Made by a program: the position numbers and the translations under genes. A stretch of DNA of 58,592 bases from Nitrospirota bacterium (GTDB lineage Bacteria; Nitrospirota; Thermodesulfovibrionia; Thermodesulfovibrionales; JdFR-85), in contig JAADGG010000081.1 in assembly GCA_013152485.1 (NCBI GenBank), positions 20,621 to 79,212 of the forward strand. Direction: 5' to 3'. This document shows positions 35,652-44,150 of this stretch, piece after piece; the first letter of the stretch is position 1, and each line of letters begins with the position of its first letter. The notes beneath the pieces were generated by a model. It was not told where the DNA came from. It was given only the letters and a program-made list of their open reading frames with translations, and searched no databases.

Positions 35652-36023
35652 ATGCCAACCATCCTGGTAGTCGAGGATTCACCCACGATGAGACAGCTCA
35701 TAAGCTTCGCAATGCGCCGGATCCCTGGATCGAGGGTTATCGAGGCCACCGACGGTGTCGATGCCCTGAAGAAGCTCTCATCGGAGAAGGCTGACATCAT
35801 CCTTGCCGATATAAACATGCCCGTAATGGACGGGCTGAAGCTGGTGAGTCTGGTAAGGGGCAATTCGGCATACAAGGACATCCCCATAATCATAATCACC
35901 ACGGAAGGAGCTGAGGAAGACAGAAAAAAGGCGATGGCCATGGGAGCCGACGCCTACCTGCCGAAACCGATACAGACCCAGGAGCTCATCAGGCTCGTAA
36001 CACAGCAGCTCAGCAAGCGGTAG
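35652..36023 (+). CDS. CheY-like response regulator, last gene of the chemosensory operon
   Basis: A 123-residue receiver-only protein with VVEDSPTMRQLI, the acceptor Asp in IILADINMPVMDGLKL, IIITTEGAEEDRK and AYLPKPIQTQEL. It closely resembles the first CheY of the operon, so one may be the output and the other a phosphate sink. The ribosome binding site GAAGGAGGGATC precedes the ATG. Its 3' end overlaps the 3' end of rlmN on the other strand by 14 bp. Confidence 0.92.
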   Translation: MPTILVVEDSPTMRQLISFAMRRIPGSRVIEATDGVDALKKLSSEKADIILADINMPVMDGLKLVSLVRGNSAYKDIPIIIITTEGAEEDRKKAMAMGADAYLPKPIQTQELIRLVTQQLSKR

Positions 36024-37050
36024 TCTCGACCGTATCGGCGTAACGTCCCCTCAACTGACCGCATGCAGCCAGTATATCCCTCCCCTTGCTCTTTCTGACA
36101 ACGGCTGTAATGCCGCGTGCCTGCAGCAGATCCCTGAAGGCCGCAACAACCCTCTCGGGGGGTCTTCCGAGTTCGATTTCCTTGATGGGATTGAACGGAA
36201 TCAGGTTGACCTTAGAGGGGATCCCCCTCAGGAGGCCCGCCAACCTATCGGCATCGTCGGCTGAGTCGTTGAGTCCATCAAACAGGACATACTCGAAGGT
36301 TATTCTCCTGCGAGGCTCAAGCGGATAGCGCCTGCATGCATCGAGGAGCCTCCCGATGGGATAACGCCTGTTGACCGGCATCAGAGAGGTTCTCAGGTCA
36401 TCCGTTGTGGCATTCAGCGAGACGGCGAGGTTCACGGCCGGGCTCGAGGCCGACAGTCTCTCGATTCCCGGCACCACACCGGACGTGGAGACCGTGATAC
36501 GCCTCTTGGATATCTTCAACAGGGAGTTCATCCTCCTGAGCGCTTCGGTGACACTGTCGAGATTGTTCAAGGGCTCGCCCATTCCCATGAAGACGACATT
36601 CGTCACGACGCGCGGTTCGATCAGTCGCTGTACCGCTATCACCTGGTCCACTATCTCATAGGCGCTCAGGTCCCTGACGAAGCCGGTCCTGCCAGTGAGA
36701 CAGAACCTGCAGCTCATCGTGCAGCCGACCTGTGAAGAGACACAGATGGTCGTCCTGCCACCGTCGGGTATCAACACTGTCTCTATGGTCTCGCCGTCGT
36801 CGAGACCGAAGAGGTATTTCTCCGTACCATCAACAGAGATGCTGCGGTCGAGGAGCTTCAGGTTGCCTATGTAGGCCGTCTTGGAGAGCATCTCCCTGAG
36901 GGGCTTCGACAGGACCGTAATGTCATGTATACGGATGGCCCTCTTTTCGTATATCCAGTGAAGGAGTTGTTTCGTCCTGAACGGCGGAAGACCGAAGGAG
37001 AGCAGAAACGCGTTGAGTTCATCCTCTGAAAGCGCCTTGAGATTCACCAT
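36010..37050 (-). CDS. rlmN: Dual-specificity RNA methyltransferase RlmN
   Basis: RlmN is a radical-SAM enzyme that methylates C2 of A2503 in 23S rRNA and A37 of some tRNAs. The 346-residue protein has the cluster motif CTMSCRFC (CxxxCxxC), QVGCTMSCRFCLTGRTGF around it, VFMGMGEPLNNLDSV, and the C-terminal VRKSKGRDILAACGQL with the methyl-carrying Cys. An N-terminal RNA-binding segment (LLSFGLPPFRTKQLLHWIYE) is present. Its end overlaps the convergent cheY. Confidence 0.96.
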   Translation of the reverse strand: MVNLKALSEDELNAFLLSFGLPPFRTKQLLHWIYEKRAIRIHDITVLSKPLREMLSKTAYIGNLKLLDRSISVDGTEKYLFGLDDGETIETVLIPDGGRTTICVSSQVGCTMSCRFCLTGRTGFVRDLSAYEIVDQVIAVQRLIEPRVVTNVVFMGMGEPLNNLDSVTEALRRMNSLLKISKRRITVSTSGVVPGIERLSASSPAVNLAVSLNATTDDLRTSLMPVNRRYPIGRLLDACRRYPLEPRRRITFEYVLFDGLNDSADDADRLAGLLRGIPSKVNLIPFNPIKEIELGRPPERVVAAFRDLLQARGITAVVRKSKGRDILAACGQLRGRYADTVETTAC

Positions 37051-37077
37051 GGTCGCCGCTCAACCGTCACTCGACTC

Positions 37078-38337
37078 CTACGTCCCCATCTCCCAGCTGT
37101 GGAGGTAACGGTTCTGTTCCCGGGTAAGCTTATCTATAACCACACCCATCGACTTCAGTTTCAGCGATGCAATCTTCCTGTCTATCTCCTCGGGGACGCC
37201 GTAGACCCGGTTCTGAAGCTTCCCGCGGTTTTTCACCACGTACTGCGCGCACAGGGCTTGATTGGCAAAACTCATGTCCATCACGGCAGAGGGGTGACCT
37301 TCGGCGGCGGCAAGGTTGATGAGCCTTCCCTCCCCAAGGACGTATATGCGCCTGCCGTTCTTCAGGGTGAACTCCTGGACGAACTCCCTCGTCGTCCGTG
37401 ACGACACTGCAAGGGACTTCAACCCCTCGATGTCTATCTCGACATTGAAGTGCCCCGAGTTGCACACGATCGCACCGTCCTTCATAACCTTGAAGCAGTC
37501 CTTTGATATCACGTTTATGTCCCCGGTAACCGTGACGAATATGTCACCTATGCGTGAGGCCTCCTTTATGGTCATCACCTCGTAGCCGTCCATGATGGCC
37601 TCGAGCGCCTTGAGCGGGTCAACCTCGGTCACTACGACCCTTGCGCCCATCCCCCTGGCCCTCATCGCAACACCCCTTCCGCACCAGCCGTATCCGCTGA
37701 CAACGAATATCGATCCTGATATCAGCCTGTTGGTGGAGCGAAGGATTCCGTCTATAGTGCTCTGTCCCGTACCATAGCGGTTGTCGAACAGGTATTTCGT
37801 ATAGGCGTCGTTGACCGCAATGATGGGATACTTAAGGACGCCCTTTTCAGCCATCGCCCTCAGCCTGATGACACCCGTGGTCGTCTCTTCCGTTCCCCCG
37901 ATGAGGTTGGCCGTCTTGTCTTTCTCTGACGTATGCAGCGTGGATACGAGGTCGGCCCCGTCGTCCATGGTTATATGGGGCTTGATCGACAATACGGAGC
38001 GTATATGGCTGTAATACCTGCGGTTGTCTTCACCCTTCACTGCAAAGACCGGGATCTTGGAATACTTCACGAGTGCTGCGGCGACGTCGTCCTGGGTACT
38101 GAGCGGGTTCGATGCACACAGGACGACCTTGGCACCGCCGGCCTTGAGTGTATCCATCAGGGTTGCCGTCTCCGTCGTAACATGAAGGCATGCGGCTATC
38201 GATATGCCCTTGAGCGGTTTCTCGTCGTTGAACTGCTCCCTGATCTTCCTGAGCACGGGCATCTCCATCTCCGCCCATTCGATTCTCAATCTGCCCTGCT
38301 TTGCAAGCTTCAAGTCCTTCACATCGTGCTTAAGCAT
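37078..38337 (-). CDS. ahcY: Adenosylhomocysteinase (SAH hydrolase)
   Basis: AhcY splits S-adenosylhomocysteine to adenosine and homocysteine, clearing the product of SAM-dependent methylation. The 419-residue protein shows [19 protein letters not shown], the NAD motif [31 protein letters not shown] and the C-terminal [13 protein letters not shown]. It is the short form without the roughly 40-residue insertion seen in some bacteria. It lies 50 bp downstream of metK on the same strand, so the two genes form a SAM-cycle unit next to rlmN and one operon away from cheR. Confidence 0.96.
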   Translation of the reverse strand: MLKHDVKDLKLAKQGRLRIEWAEMEMPVLRKIREQFNDEKPLKGISIAACLHVTTETATLMDTLKAGGAKVVLCASNPLSTQDDVAAALVKYSKIPVFAVKGEDNRRYYSHIRSVLSIKPHITMDDGADLVSTLHTSEKDKTANLIGGTEETTTGVIRLRAMAEKGVLKYPIIAVNDAYTKYLFDNRYGTGQSTIDGILRSTNRLISGSIFVVSGYGWCGRGVAMRARGMGARVVVTEVDPLKALEAIMDGYEVMTIKEASRIGDIFVTVTGDINVISKDCFKVMKDGAIVCNSGHFNVEIDIEGLKSLAVSSRTTREFVQEFTLKNGRRIYVLGEGRLINLAAAEGHPSAVMDMSFANQALCAQYVVKNRGKLQNRVYGVPEEIDRKIASLKLKSMGVVIDKLTREQNRYLHSWEMGT

Positions 38338-38387
38338 CTCTCTCTCCCTTCTTAAACACAGTTTACTGCCAGTGCCGCCGTTGCGTC

Positions 38388-39539
38388 CTAAAGCCCCGCA
38401 TCCCTCCTCAGGGTCTCGGCACGATCGGTCCTCTCCCAGGTGAAGTCTTCGTCGTTGCGTCCGAAATGACCGTAGACAGCGGTCTTCTTGTAGATGGGCC
38501 GCCTGAGGTCGAGGGTCTCCATGATGCCCTTGGGGGTCAGGTCGAAGTTCTTCCTCACGAGTTTGACGATCTCCTGGTAGGGAATCTTCTCCGTACCGAA
38601 GGAATCGACGAGTATCGACACGGGCTCGGGAATACCGATGGCGTAGGCGATCTGAACCTCCGCCCTGTCGGCAAGACCCGCAGCCACTATGTTCTTTGCA
38701 ATATAGCGCGCCATGTAAGCCCCTGAACGGTCAACCTTTGTGGGGTCCTTGCCCGAGAAGCATCCGCCCCCGTGCCTGGAGACTCCTCCGTAGGTGTCAA
38801 CGATTATCTTTCTGCCGGTCAGTCCCGTATCGCCCATCGGACCGCCGACAACAAACCTGCCGGTTGGATTTATATGATATTTCACGTTCTCCTCGTCGAG
38901 GAGTTCGTTCGGGACGACAGGTTTTATCACTTTCTCGATCACGTCTTCCCTTATCTCCTTGAGCGTCACGTCAGGGTTGTGTTGCGCTGATACCACTATG
39001 GAATCGATCCTGTAAGGCTTGCCGTCCCTGTATTCAACGGTAACCTGGGTCTTGCCGTCGGGTCTGAGGTAGCCGAGGATGTCCTTCCTCCTGACCTCCG
39101 AGAGCCTTATTGCGAACTTGTGGGCCAGAATGATGGGAAGCGGCATCAGCTCAGGCGTTTCATTGCACGCAAAGCCAAACATGAGGCCCTGATCTCCAGC
39201 GCCTCCGGTATCAACTCCCATGGCTATGTCACCCGACTGACGGTCGATCGCTGTCACCACGGCACAGGTCTCGTAATCAAAACCGTACTTCGCCCTCGTA
39301 TATCCGATATCCCTTATGGTCTCCCTGACAAGCTCGGGAATGTGCACATAGCAGCTCGTGGTTATCTCCCCGGAGACGAATACGAGACCGGTGGTCGTAA
39401 GCGTCTCGCAGGCAACCCTTCCGTAGGGGTCCTCTGCGAGTATGGCGTCCAAGATCGCATCCGATATCTGGTCGGCAATCTTGTCGGGATGACCCTCGGT
39501 TACTGATTCCGAAGTAAAAAAGTAGTTCTTTCTCGGCAT
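38388..39539 (-). CDS. metK: S-adenosylmethionine synthetase
   Basis: MetK makes SAM from methionine and ATP. The 383-residue protein has [60 protein letters not shown] and [20 protein letters not shown], all invariant family motifs. The ribosome binding site AGGGAGGTGAGGCT precedes the ATG. The upstream leader holds a terminator-like hairpin and a TTGACA promoter, which suggests control by attenuation. Confidence 0.97.
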   Translation of the reverse strand: MPRKNYFFTSESVTEGHPDKIADQISDAILDAILAEDPYGRVACETLTTTGLVFVSGEITTSCYVHIPELVRETIRDIGYTRAKYGFDYETCAVVTAIDRQSGDIAMGVDTGGAGDQGLMFGFACNETPELMPLPIILAHKFAIRLSEVRRKDILGYLRPDGKTQVTVEYRDGKPYRIDSIVVSAQHNPDVTLKEIREDVIEKVIKPVVPNELLDEENVKYHINPTGRFVVGGPMGDTGLTGRKIIVDTYGGVSRHGGGCFSGKDPTKVDRSGAYMARYIAKNIVAAGLADRAEVQIAYAIGIPEPVSILVDSFGTEKIPYQEIVKLVRKNFDLTPKGIMETLDLRRPIYKKTAVYGHFGRNDEDFTWERTDRAETLRRDAGL

Positions 39540-39593
39540 AGCCTCACCTCCCTGATGAAAATATTGGTCTAAATATATTAAACGTTTAAGCTT

Positions 39594-39635
39594 AAAAATT
39601 AAAAGGGAACCCGTGTTTCTGCATCACGGCATCCC
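39594..39635 (-). terminator. Terminator-like hairpin in the metK leader (possible attenuator)
   Basis: Reading toward metK, GGGA-tg-CCGTG pairs with CACGG-gt-TCCC across a 9-nt loop (39635-39605), directly followed by TTTTAATTTTT (39604-39594). This is an intrinsic terminator shape placed between the promoter candidate and metK, about 55 nt before its start codon. No gene that it could end lies upstream on this strand. Confidence 0.6.
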
Positions 39636-39662
39636 GGGGCCGCAACATATTCAAATATTATT

Positions 39663-39690
39663 ATATTATTATATAAGCACGGTTTGTCAA
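39663..39690 (-). promoter_or_regulatory. Promoter candidate of metK-ahcY
   Basis: A perfect TTGACA (39690-39685) precedes a run of overlapping -10-like hexamers. TAATAT (39668-39663) has a 16-bp spacer, and TATAAT at 39665-39660 has 19 bp. The exact -10 element cannot be fixed by eye. The start site would be roughly 15-20 nt before the leader hairpin. Confidence 0.6.
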
Positions 39691-39932
39691 GAACAAAATC
39701 ACAGCCCCTCCAGGCGCGCCGACCCGGGAAAACCGGCTACCTGAAGCAGCCGGAGCCCTGCATAACCGACGGTCAAGAACGGATCGGAGGAAAGGGGTCA
39801 AGTATATCATGCAATTTATGTTATCATTAAAATATATATGCCGGCGCCGACTCGCAGTTGCTCCGGGTCCGGGGCGATGAGCCAGCAAACATCGGTTATT
39901 AAAAGTGATCATGAAACCAGGAGGGACGGTCA

Positions 39933-40364
39933 ATGAAGAATTCCATAAAAAAGATCCTCATGGCGCACGACGGCTCCAAAGACTCGAACAAGGCCCTCAA
40001 GATAGCCGTTGAGATAGCATTGAGGTTCGACTCAGCGCTCTATGTCCTCTCGGTTGTTCCGGAGCTGTATCTTACGGAACTGACGGACTTCGACAGACAG
40101 AGGATAACAGAGGCCCTGACCGAGGAAACCAACAAGACGATGGAGAAGGTAAGGACCTCCCTCGCATCTCATCCCATAGAACACAAGACCCTTGTCAGGC
40201 AGGGTGACCCTGCCGAGACGATACTCGACACTGCCAGAAAAATGAAGGTCAGTCTCATTGTAACAGGCTCCCATGGACGTCACGGAGCCACGAAATTCCT
40301 CCTCGGCAGTGTATCCTCGAAAGTCCTCGACCACGCACATTGCCCTGTGCTCGTGGTGAAATAG
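39933..40364 (+). CDS. Universal stress protein, UspA family
   Basis: A single-domain 143-residue Usp. The N-terminus KKILMAHDGSKDSNKALKIA holds the Asp that contacts nucleotide, and the C-terminal GSHGRHGATKFLLGSVSSKV matches the ATP-binding G-2x-G-9x-G-S/T motif, so it is probably an ATP-binding type. A ribosome binding site AGGAGGGAC precedes the ATG. A two-component system follows 27 bp downstream on the same strand and may be co-transcribed. Confidence 0.92.
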   Translation: MKNSIKKILMAHDGSKDSNKALKIAVEIALRFDSALYVLSVVPELYLTELTDFDRQRITEALTEETNKTMEKVRTSLASHPIEHKTLVRQGDPAETILDTARKMKVSLIVTGSHGRHGATKFLLGSVSSKVLDHAHCPVLVVK

Positions 40365-40391
40365 AAACAATGTATACGGAGGAAGCCACCG

Positions 40392-41078
40392 ATGAACATT
40401 CTTGTAGTCGAAGACGAGGAAAACGTAGCTTCTTTCATAAAGACAGGGCTGGAAGAAGAGTCTCATAGCGTCGACATCGCGGCCAACGGAAAAGACGGTT
40501 TCCTGCTGGCATCCGCAAAGGACTACAACCTCATCATACTCGATGTAATGCTGCCCGAGATCGACGGGCTCGACCTCTGCAGGCTGCTCAGGATGAAGGG
40601 GATCCATACGCCCGTTCTCATGCTGACGGCCAAGGACACCGTTGAAGACAAGGTGAAGGGACTCGACAGCGGAGCAGACGACTACCTCACGAAGCCCTTC
40701 TCCTTTGAAGAGCTTCTGGCCCGATTGAGGGCCCTCTCGAGGAGGAGACAGTTCCCCGTCGAGCCGCTCCGTTGTGCTGACCTCAAGATCGACCCCATAA
40801 CCCGAAAGGTCACGAGGTCGGACAGGGAGATCTACCTGAGACCGAAGGAGTTCGCACTGCTGGAGTACCTGTTGAAGAACAAGAACAAGGCTCTTACACG
40901 GACCCAGATACTCCAGAATGTCTGGGGATACAACTTCGACCCCAACACAAACGTCGTCGACGTCCACATAAACTTCCTCAGGGACAAGATAGACCGTGAC
41001 TTTTCAAAGAAACTCATTCACACCGTGCGCGGCATAGGCTATGTTATCAGGGAAGATGACAATAACATTCAGGCATAA
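40392..41078 (+). CDS. OmpR/PhoB-family response regulator
   Basis: A 228-residue regulator with an N-terminal receiver (VVEDEENVASF, LIILDVMLPEIDGLDL with the acceptor Asp, MLTAKDTVEDK, DYLTKPFSFEELLARL) and a C-terminal winged-helix DNA-binding domain (LRPKEFALLEYLLKNKNK, VVDVHINFLRDKID, IHTVRGIGYVI). It overlaps the histidine kinase gene by 23 bp, so they form a cognate pair. The target genes are unknown. Confidence 0.95.
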   Translation: MNILVVEDEENVASFIKTGLEEESHSVDIAANGKDGFLLASAKDYNLIILDVMLPEIDGLDLCRLLRMKGIHTPVLMLTAKDTVEDKVKGLDSGADDYLTKPFSFEELLARLRALSRRRQFPVEPLRCADLKIDPITRKVTRSDREIYLRPKEFALLEYLLKNKNKALTRTQILQNVWGYNFDPNTNVVDVHINFLRDKIDRDFSKKLIHTVRGIGYVIREDDNNIQA

Positions 41079-42426
41079 ACTCACCTTCATCTATTCCTTC
41101 GTAACCCTCTCTCTCTTGCTCGTATTCGCATCCGCCGTTTATTTCTCTTTCAGGAACAGCCTCGTCAGCGACATAGACGGCCTCCTACTGGCCGAGGCCC
41201 GTATCGCCGCCGCGGAGGGGATAGCCGACGGCTCCAGTGGAGAGATCGAGAAGGTGATGATAAAGAAGACGGGAAACGAGTATGTCCAGGTCTCGAACAT
41301 CCGCGGCGACATATCGATCACATCGCTGAGGTCCGGAACCCTCAGCTGGCCCATAAAGCTCCCCCTTATAGAGAAGGCCTTCAACGGGGTGTATTCCTTC
41401 GACACCGTCTCTTTCAGGGGGGAACCCTACAGAATCCTGCACTTTCCGGTCGACAAGAGCAGGATTCTCAGGCTCGGGTATTCTCTGCAGAAAGTGGACG
41501 CCGAACTGAGAGAGCTCAGGAAACTCTTCTTCTCCCTCCTTCCGTTCATACTGATAACCGTGGTCGTCTTCGGGTACAACATTGCCGGCAGGACCATTCT
41601 TCCCGTGGTCAGGCTGACGGAGACGGCGGACAAGATAAAGAAGGGCGACCTCAAGGAGAGGATACAGCTGGACTATCCGGGCCTCGAGATAAGGAACCTC
41701 GTACGCGTCTTCAATGACATGCTCGACAGTATCCAGAGGCACGTCGAGGGACACAAACGGTTCACATCCGACGTCTCTCACGAAATCCGCTCTCCCCTGA
41801 CCGCACTGAAGGGCAGCATAGAAGTGACGCTCAGACGGAGACGCAAACCCGAAGAGTACGAGGAGGTACTGAAGAAGAACCTTTTTGAAGTGAACAGGCT
41901 TCACAAGATCAGCGACAACCTCCTACTCCTTGCGAGGGCGGACCACGACATCATCGAGCTGAGAAACTCTTGGGTCGACATAAATGAACTGCTCGGTCTC
42001 ATTGTGGAGAGGCACAGGAACAAGATCCTCGAAAAATCACTGAGCGTGATGGAAGAATATCAGGAACCCCTCGAGTTCCTGTGCGACAGGGACCTCCTTG
42101 ACGAGGCACTGTCGAACCTGTTCGACAATGCCCTGAAGTACACACCTGACAACGGCACCATAACCGTAAAGACCGAACAGTCTTTCAACGGGATAACCGT
42201 CTCCTTCCACGACACGGGCCCGGGAATTCCCGAGAGGGACCGGGAGAGGGTCTTCGAGAGGTTCTACCGCGTGGACAAGACGAGGTCCCGCCTGTCCGGC
42301 GGCTCGGGGCTCGGACTTGCCATAACGAAGTGGATCATAGAAACCCACGGGGGAAGCATTTCCGTGAAGAATCACGACGACGGGGGAGCAATCTTCACGA
42401 TAACACTGCCGGTTGACGATGCATGA
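41056..42426 (+). CDS. Membrane sensor histidine kinase
   Basis: Partner of the adjacent OmpR-type regulator. I prefer the ATG at 41056 (MTITFRHKLTFIYS, 456 residues) over an in-frame ATG at 41041. TM1 is about residues 8-30, a periplasmic domain of about 130 residues follows, TM2 is about 155-180, then HAMP. The phosphorylated His lies in RFTSDVSHEIRSPLTALKG (about residue 243). ATP-binding motifs are LFDNALKYTPDNG, DTGPGIPERDRERVFERFYR and GGSGLGLAITKWI. The periplasmic domain shows no recognised ligand motif. Confidence 0.94.
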   Translation: MTITFRHKLTFIYSFVTLSLLLVFASAVYFSFRNSLVSDIDGLLLAEARIAAAEGIADGSSGEIEKVMIKKTGNEYVQVSNIRGDISITSLRSGTLSWPIKLPLIEKAFNGVYSFDTVSFRGEPYRILHFPVDKSRILRLGYSLQKVDAELRELRKLFFSLLPFILITVVVFGYNIAGRTILPVVRLTETADKIKKGDLKERIQLDYPGLEIRNLVRVFNDMLDSIQRHVEGHKRFTSDVSHEIRSPLTALKGSIEVTLRRRRKPEEYEEVLKKNLFEVNRLHKISDNLLLLARADHDIIELRNSWVDINELLGLIVERHRNKILEKSLSVMEEYQEPLEFLCDRDLLDEALSNLFDNALKYTPDNGTITVKTEQSFNGITVSFHDTGPGIPERDRERVFERFYRVDKTRSRLSGGSGLGLAITKWIIETHGGSISVKNHDDGGAIFTITLPVDDA

Positions 42427-42447
42427 CGAAACCCGCGCCCGGCCTCT

Positions 42448-42939
42448 ATGCCGGAACAACGAGACGGGGTTTCAGCCGTGACCAAGGTCCTCATCAGGGA
42501 TATGACGGTCTCCGACCTCGCTGAGGTGACCGCAATAGAAAACGAGTCCTTCTCGACCCCGTGGTCAGAGGCTTCCTTCCTTTCGGAACTCGACAACCCG
42601 GGCTCTGTCTGTCTGGTAGCCCTGGCAAACGGTTCACTGATAGGCTACGTATGTGCATCGTGCATATTCGACGAAGGACACATCCTGAACCTTGCCGTCC
42701 GGCCCGACTGCAGGAGGAGGGGCGTGGGAAGGATGCTGGTCCTCACCGTCTTGAGAAGGCTGCGGGAGATCGGCTGCAAAAAGGTGTTTCTTGAAGTCAG
42801 GACGTCCAACACCGCTGCAATTGGACTGTATGAGTCCATAGGCTTCAGGATGCTGGGTCTGAGACGGGGCTACTACCACTTTCCGAAAGAAGACGCAGTG
42901 GTAATGGTACTGAACCTGCAACAAACTACACTCTCTTGA
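42448..42939 (+). CDS. rimI: RimI-like N-acetyltransferase
   Basis: A 163-residue GNAT protein with IRDMTVSDLAEVTAIENESF, FSTPWSEASFLSEL, the acetyl-CoA motif RRRGVGRMLVLTVLRRL and LEVRTSNTAAIGLYESIGFR. This matches RimI, which acetylates the N-terminus of ribosomal protein S18. The usual neighbours tsaB/tsaD are absent. The start is uncertain: ATG at 42448 has no good ribosome binding site and GTG at 42478 (VTKVLIRDM) would also fit the family N-terminus. Its last 14 bp overlap the convergent isomerase gene. Confidence 0.85.
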   Translation: MPEQRDGVSAVTKVLIRDMTVSDLAEVTAIENESFSTPWSEASFLSELDNPGSVCLVALANGSLIGYVCASCIFDEGHILNLAVRPDCRRRGVGRMLVLTVLRRLREIGCKKVFLEVRTSNTAAIGLYESIGFRMLGLRRGYYHFPKEDAVVMVLNLQQTTLS

Positions 42940-43705
42940 GAAACCCCATGCTCCGCAGCACGTCATCGATGGTGTGGGTCTCCACCGTAGTGACGAACCC
43001 GTCTGCACCAATGGCCTCCAATCCGTCAAAGAGCGCCCTGAAGTCGAAGACACCGTCGTCCGGGGGCATGTGAGAATCCCTGGTGCCGTTGTTGTCATGT
43101 ATGTGAAGTTCCAGAAGGTAGGGACCGATGATTCCCAGCCACTCACCAAGCGGTATGACAGAGAAGAGATTGAAGTGACCCGAGTCAAAACACAAACCGA
43201 AGTGCCCGGAGCTTACGGCCTCTGCCAGCATCCTGAGATTGCCGGGCTCTTCCTCGAAGATGTTCTCGATGGCTATGTTTATGCCCAGAGACTCGGCCTG
43301 TGTCACGACCGGCTCCCAGGTCCTCAGGCTGTTATCCAGCCACACACGGGGATTATGCTCGTACTTCCACTTCTCGTACCCTGAATGAAACACCACGGTT
43401 CCGGCCTTGAGCAGCCCGGCTATGTCGAGAGTCCGGGAAAACCTCTCCGTCGTAACCCTTCGTATCAGGGGATCGACCGCGCCGGGGGAAAGGTCCATGA
43501 AGGGGCCGTGGACCGTCAAGGACGGCTCATGGTCGAGAGAGCTCAGCAGGGCGTCTATGGAGGATTCGGTTATCTCCTCGAGGCCTTCAGAGCTGAGATA
43601 GACCTCGAGGTTCAGCCGCTGCTCGTTTATAAAGGGCAGATATTCCCTTATCCTGGCGTAAGGGACGTGGAAGTGAACGGTGGAATTAAACCTTTGTAGC
43701 CTCAG
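42926..43705 (-). CDS. Sugar phosphate isomerase/epimerase-like TIM-barrel protein, probable CTG start
   Basis: The xylose-isomerase-like (AP endonuclease 2 superfamily) barrel shows [45 protein letters not shown] and [17 protein letters not shown], with the His, Glu and Asp of the metal site. The first ATG/GTG/TTG codon in frame is a TTG at 43519, but that would cut off the first barrel strand. Translating further upstream gives [19 protein letters not shown], a typical family N-terminus, back to a CTG at 43705 preceded by AAGGA at 8 nt. No ATG, GTG or TTG exists in that stretch. The CTG start gives 259 residues and overlaps the FmdB gene by 20 bp. Confidence 0.75.
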   Translation of the reverse strand: MRLQRFNSTVHFHVPYARIREYLPFINEQRLNLEVYLSSEGLEEITESSIDALLSSLDHEPSLTVHGPFMDLSPGAVDPLIRRVTTERFSRTLDIAGLLKAGTVVFHSGYEKWKYEHNPRVWLDNSLRTWEPVVTQAESLGINIAIENIFEEEPGNLRMLAEAVSSGHFGLCFDSGHFNLFSVIPLGEWLGIIGPYLLELHIHDNNGTRDSHMPPDDGVFDFRALFDGLEAIGADGFVTTVETHTIDDVLRSMGFLKRV

Positions 43706-43961
43706 TTTTGCTGTCCTTCTTCTTTTCCTGTCCCTTGTCCGATGACCCCTTCTTCTCTTCCGCCATGGCCTTCTTCCTCTCAGGAGAGGGATAATCAGTC
43801 ACATACCATCCCGTGCCCTTGAGAACAAAGGACGTGGACGAGATCAGCTTCTTGAGTTCCCCACCGCACTCAGGGCATGTGCTGAGGGGTGCATCGCTGA
43901 ACTTCTGGACCGCCTCGAGCTGCTTCTCACATTTCAGACAGAGATACTCATAGATGGGCAT
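43686..43961 (-). CDS. FmdB-family zinc-ribbon protein
   Basis: A 91-residue protein starting [20 protein letters not shown], the standard FmdB N-terminus. Two Cys pairs, CLKC and CPEC, form a zinc ribbon. [16 protein letters not shown] follows, then a Lys/Glu-rich tail. The ATG at 43961 is chosen because GGAGGT lies 7 nt before it. The family is often called regulatory, but its function is unknown. It is co-oriented with the isomerase-like gene and overlaps it. Confidence 0.9.
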   Translation of the reverse strand: MPIYEYLCLKCEKQLEAVQKFSDAPLSTCPECGGELKKLISSTSFVLKGTGWYVTDYPSPERKKAMAEEKKGSSDKGQEKKKDSKTEATKV

Positions 43962-43992
43962 GACTGTCACCTCCTGCTGAAGTATCCTGTAT

Positions 43993-44022
43993 AATATAAT
44001 AAATCGTCGGTTTTTCTGTCAA
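43993..44022 (-). promoter_or_regulatory. Promoter of fmdB-isomerase pair
   Basis: TTGACA (44022-44017) and TATATT (43998-43993) with an 18-bp spacer on the minus strand; overlapping -10-like hexamers allow a 17-bp spacer as well. It lies back to back with the promoter of the GpgS-like gene. Confidence 0.75.
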
Positions 44023-44029
44023 TTCCAGC

Positions 44030-44058
44030 TTGACCAATTCCGCGCCTGATTGTATACT
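44030..44058 (+). promoter_or_regulatory. Promoter of the GpgS-like gene
   Basis: TTGACC (44030-44035), a 17-bp spacer and TATACT (44053-44058). The leader is about 85 nt and ends in the ribosome binding site GGGAGG before the ATG at 44151. Confidence 0.75.
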
Positions 44059-44150
44059 TAATAGACGACGGGAGCCCGCAACAAGAGACCCAGAGGGACC
44101 GAGGCACCTGAAACACCCAAGAACAACAGCACAGGACAGGGAGGATTCCG

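Larger units (their letters stand above)
39540..39932. other. 393-bp divergent spacer between metK and uspA
   Basis: The left third holds the metK leader, hairpin and promoter. The rest has no credible gene. An AT-rich stretch near 39808-39840 may contain the uspA promoter but no clear pair of hexamers stands out. I found no known SAM or SAH riboswitch consensus. Confidence 0.5.

Noticed and set aside
39540-39690. Known SAM or SAH riboswitch upstream of metK
   Set aside because: No SAM-I, SAM-II or SAH consensus segments are visible and the leader before the hairpin is too short for an aptamer.
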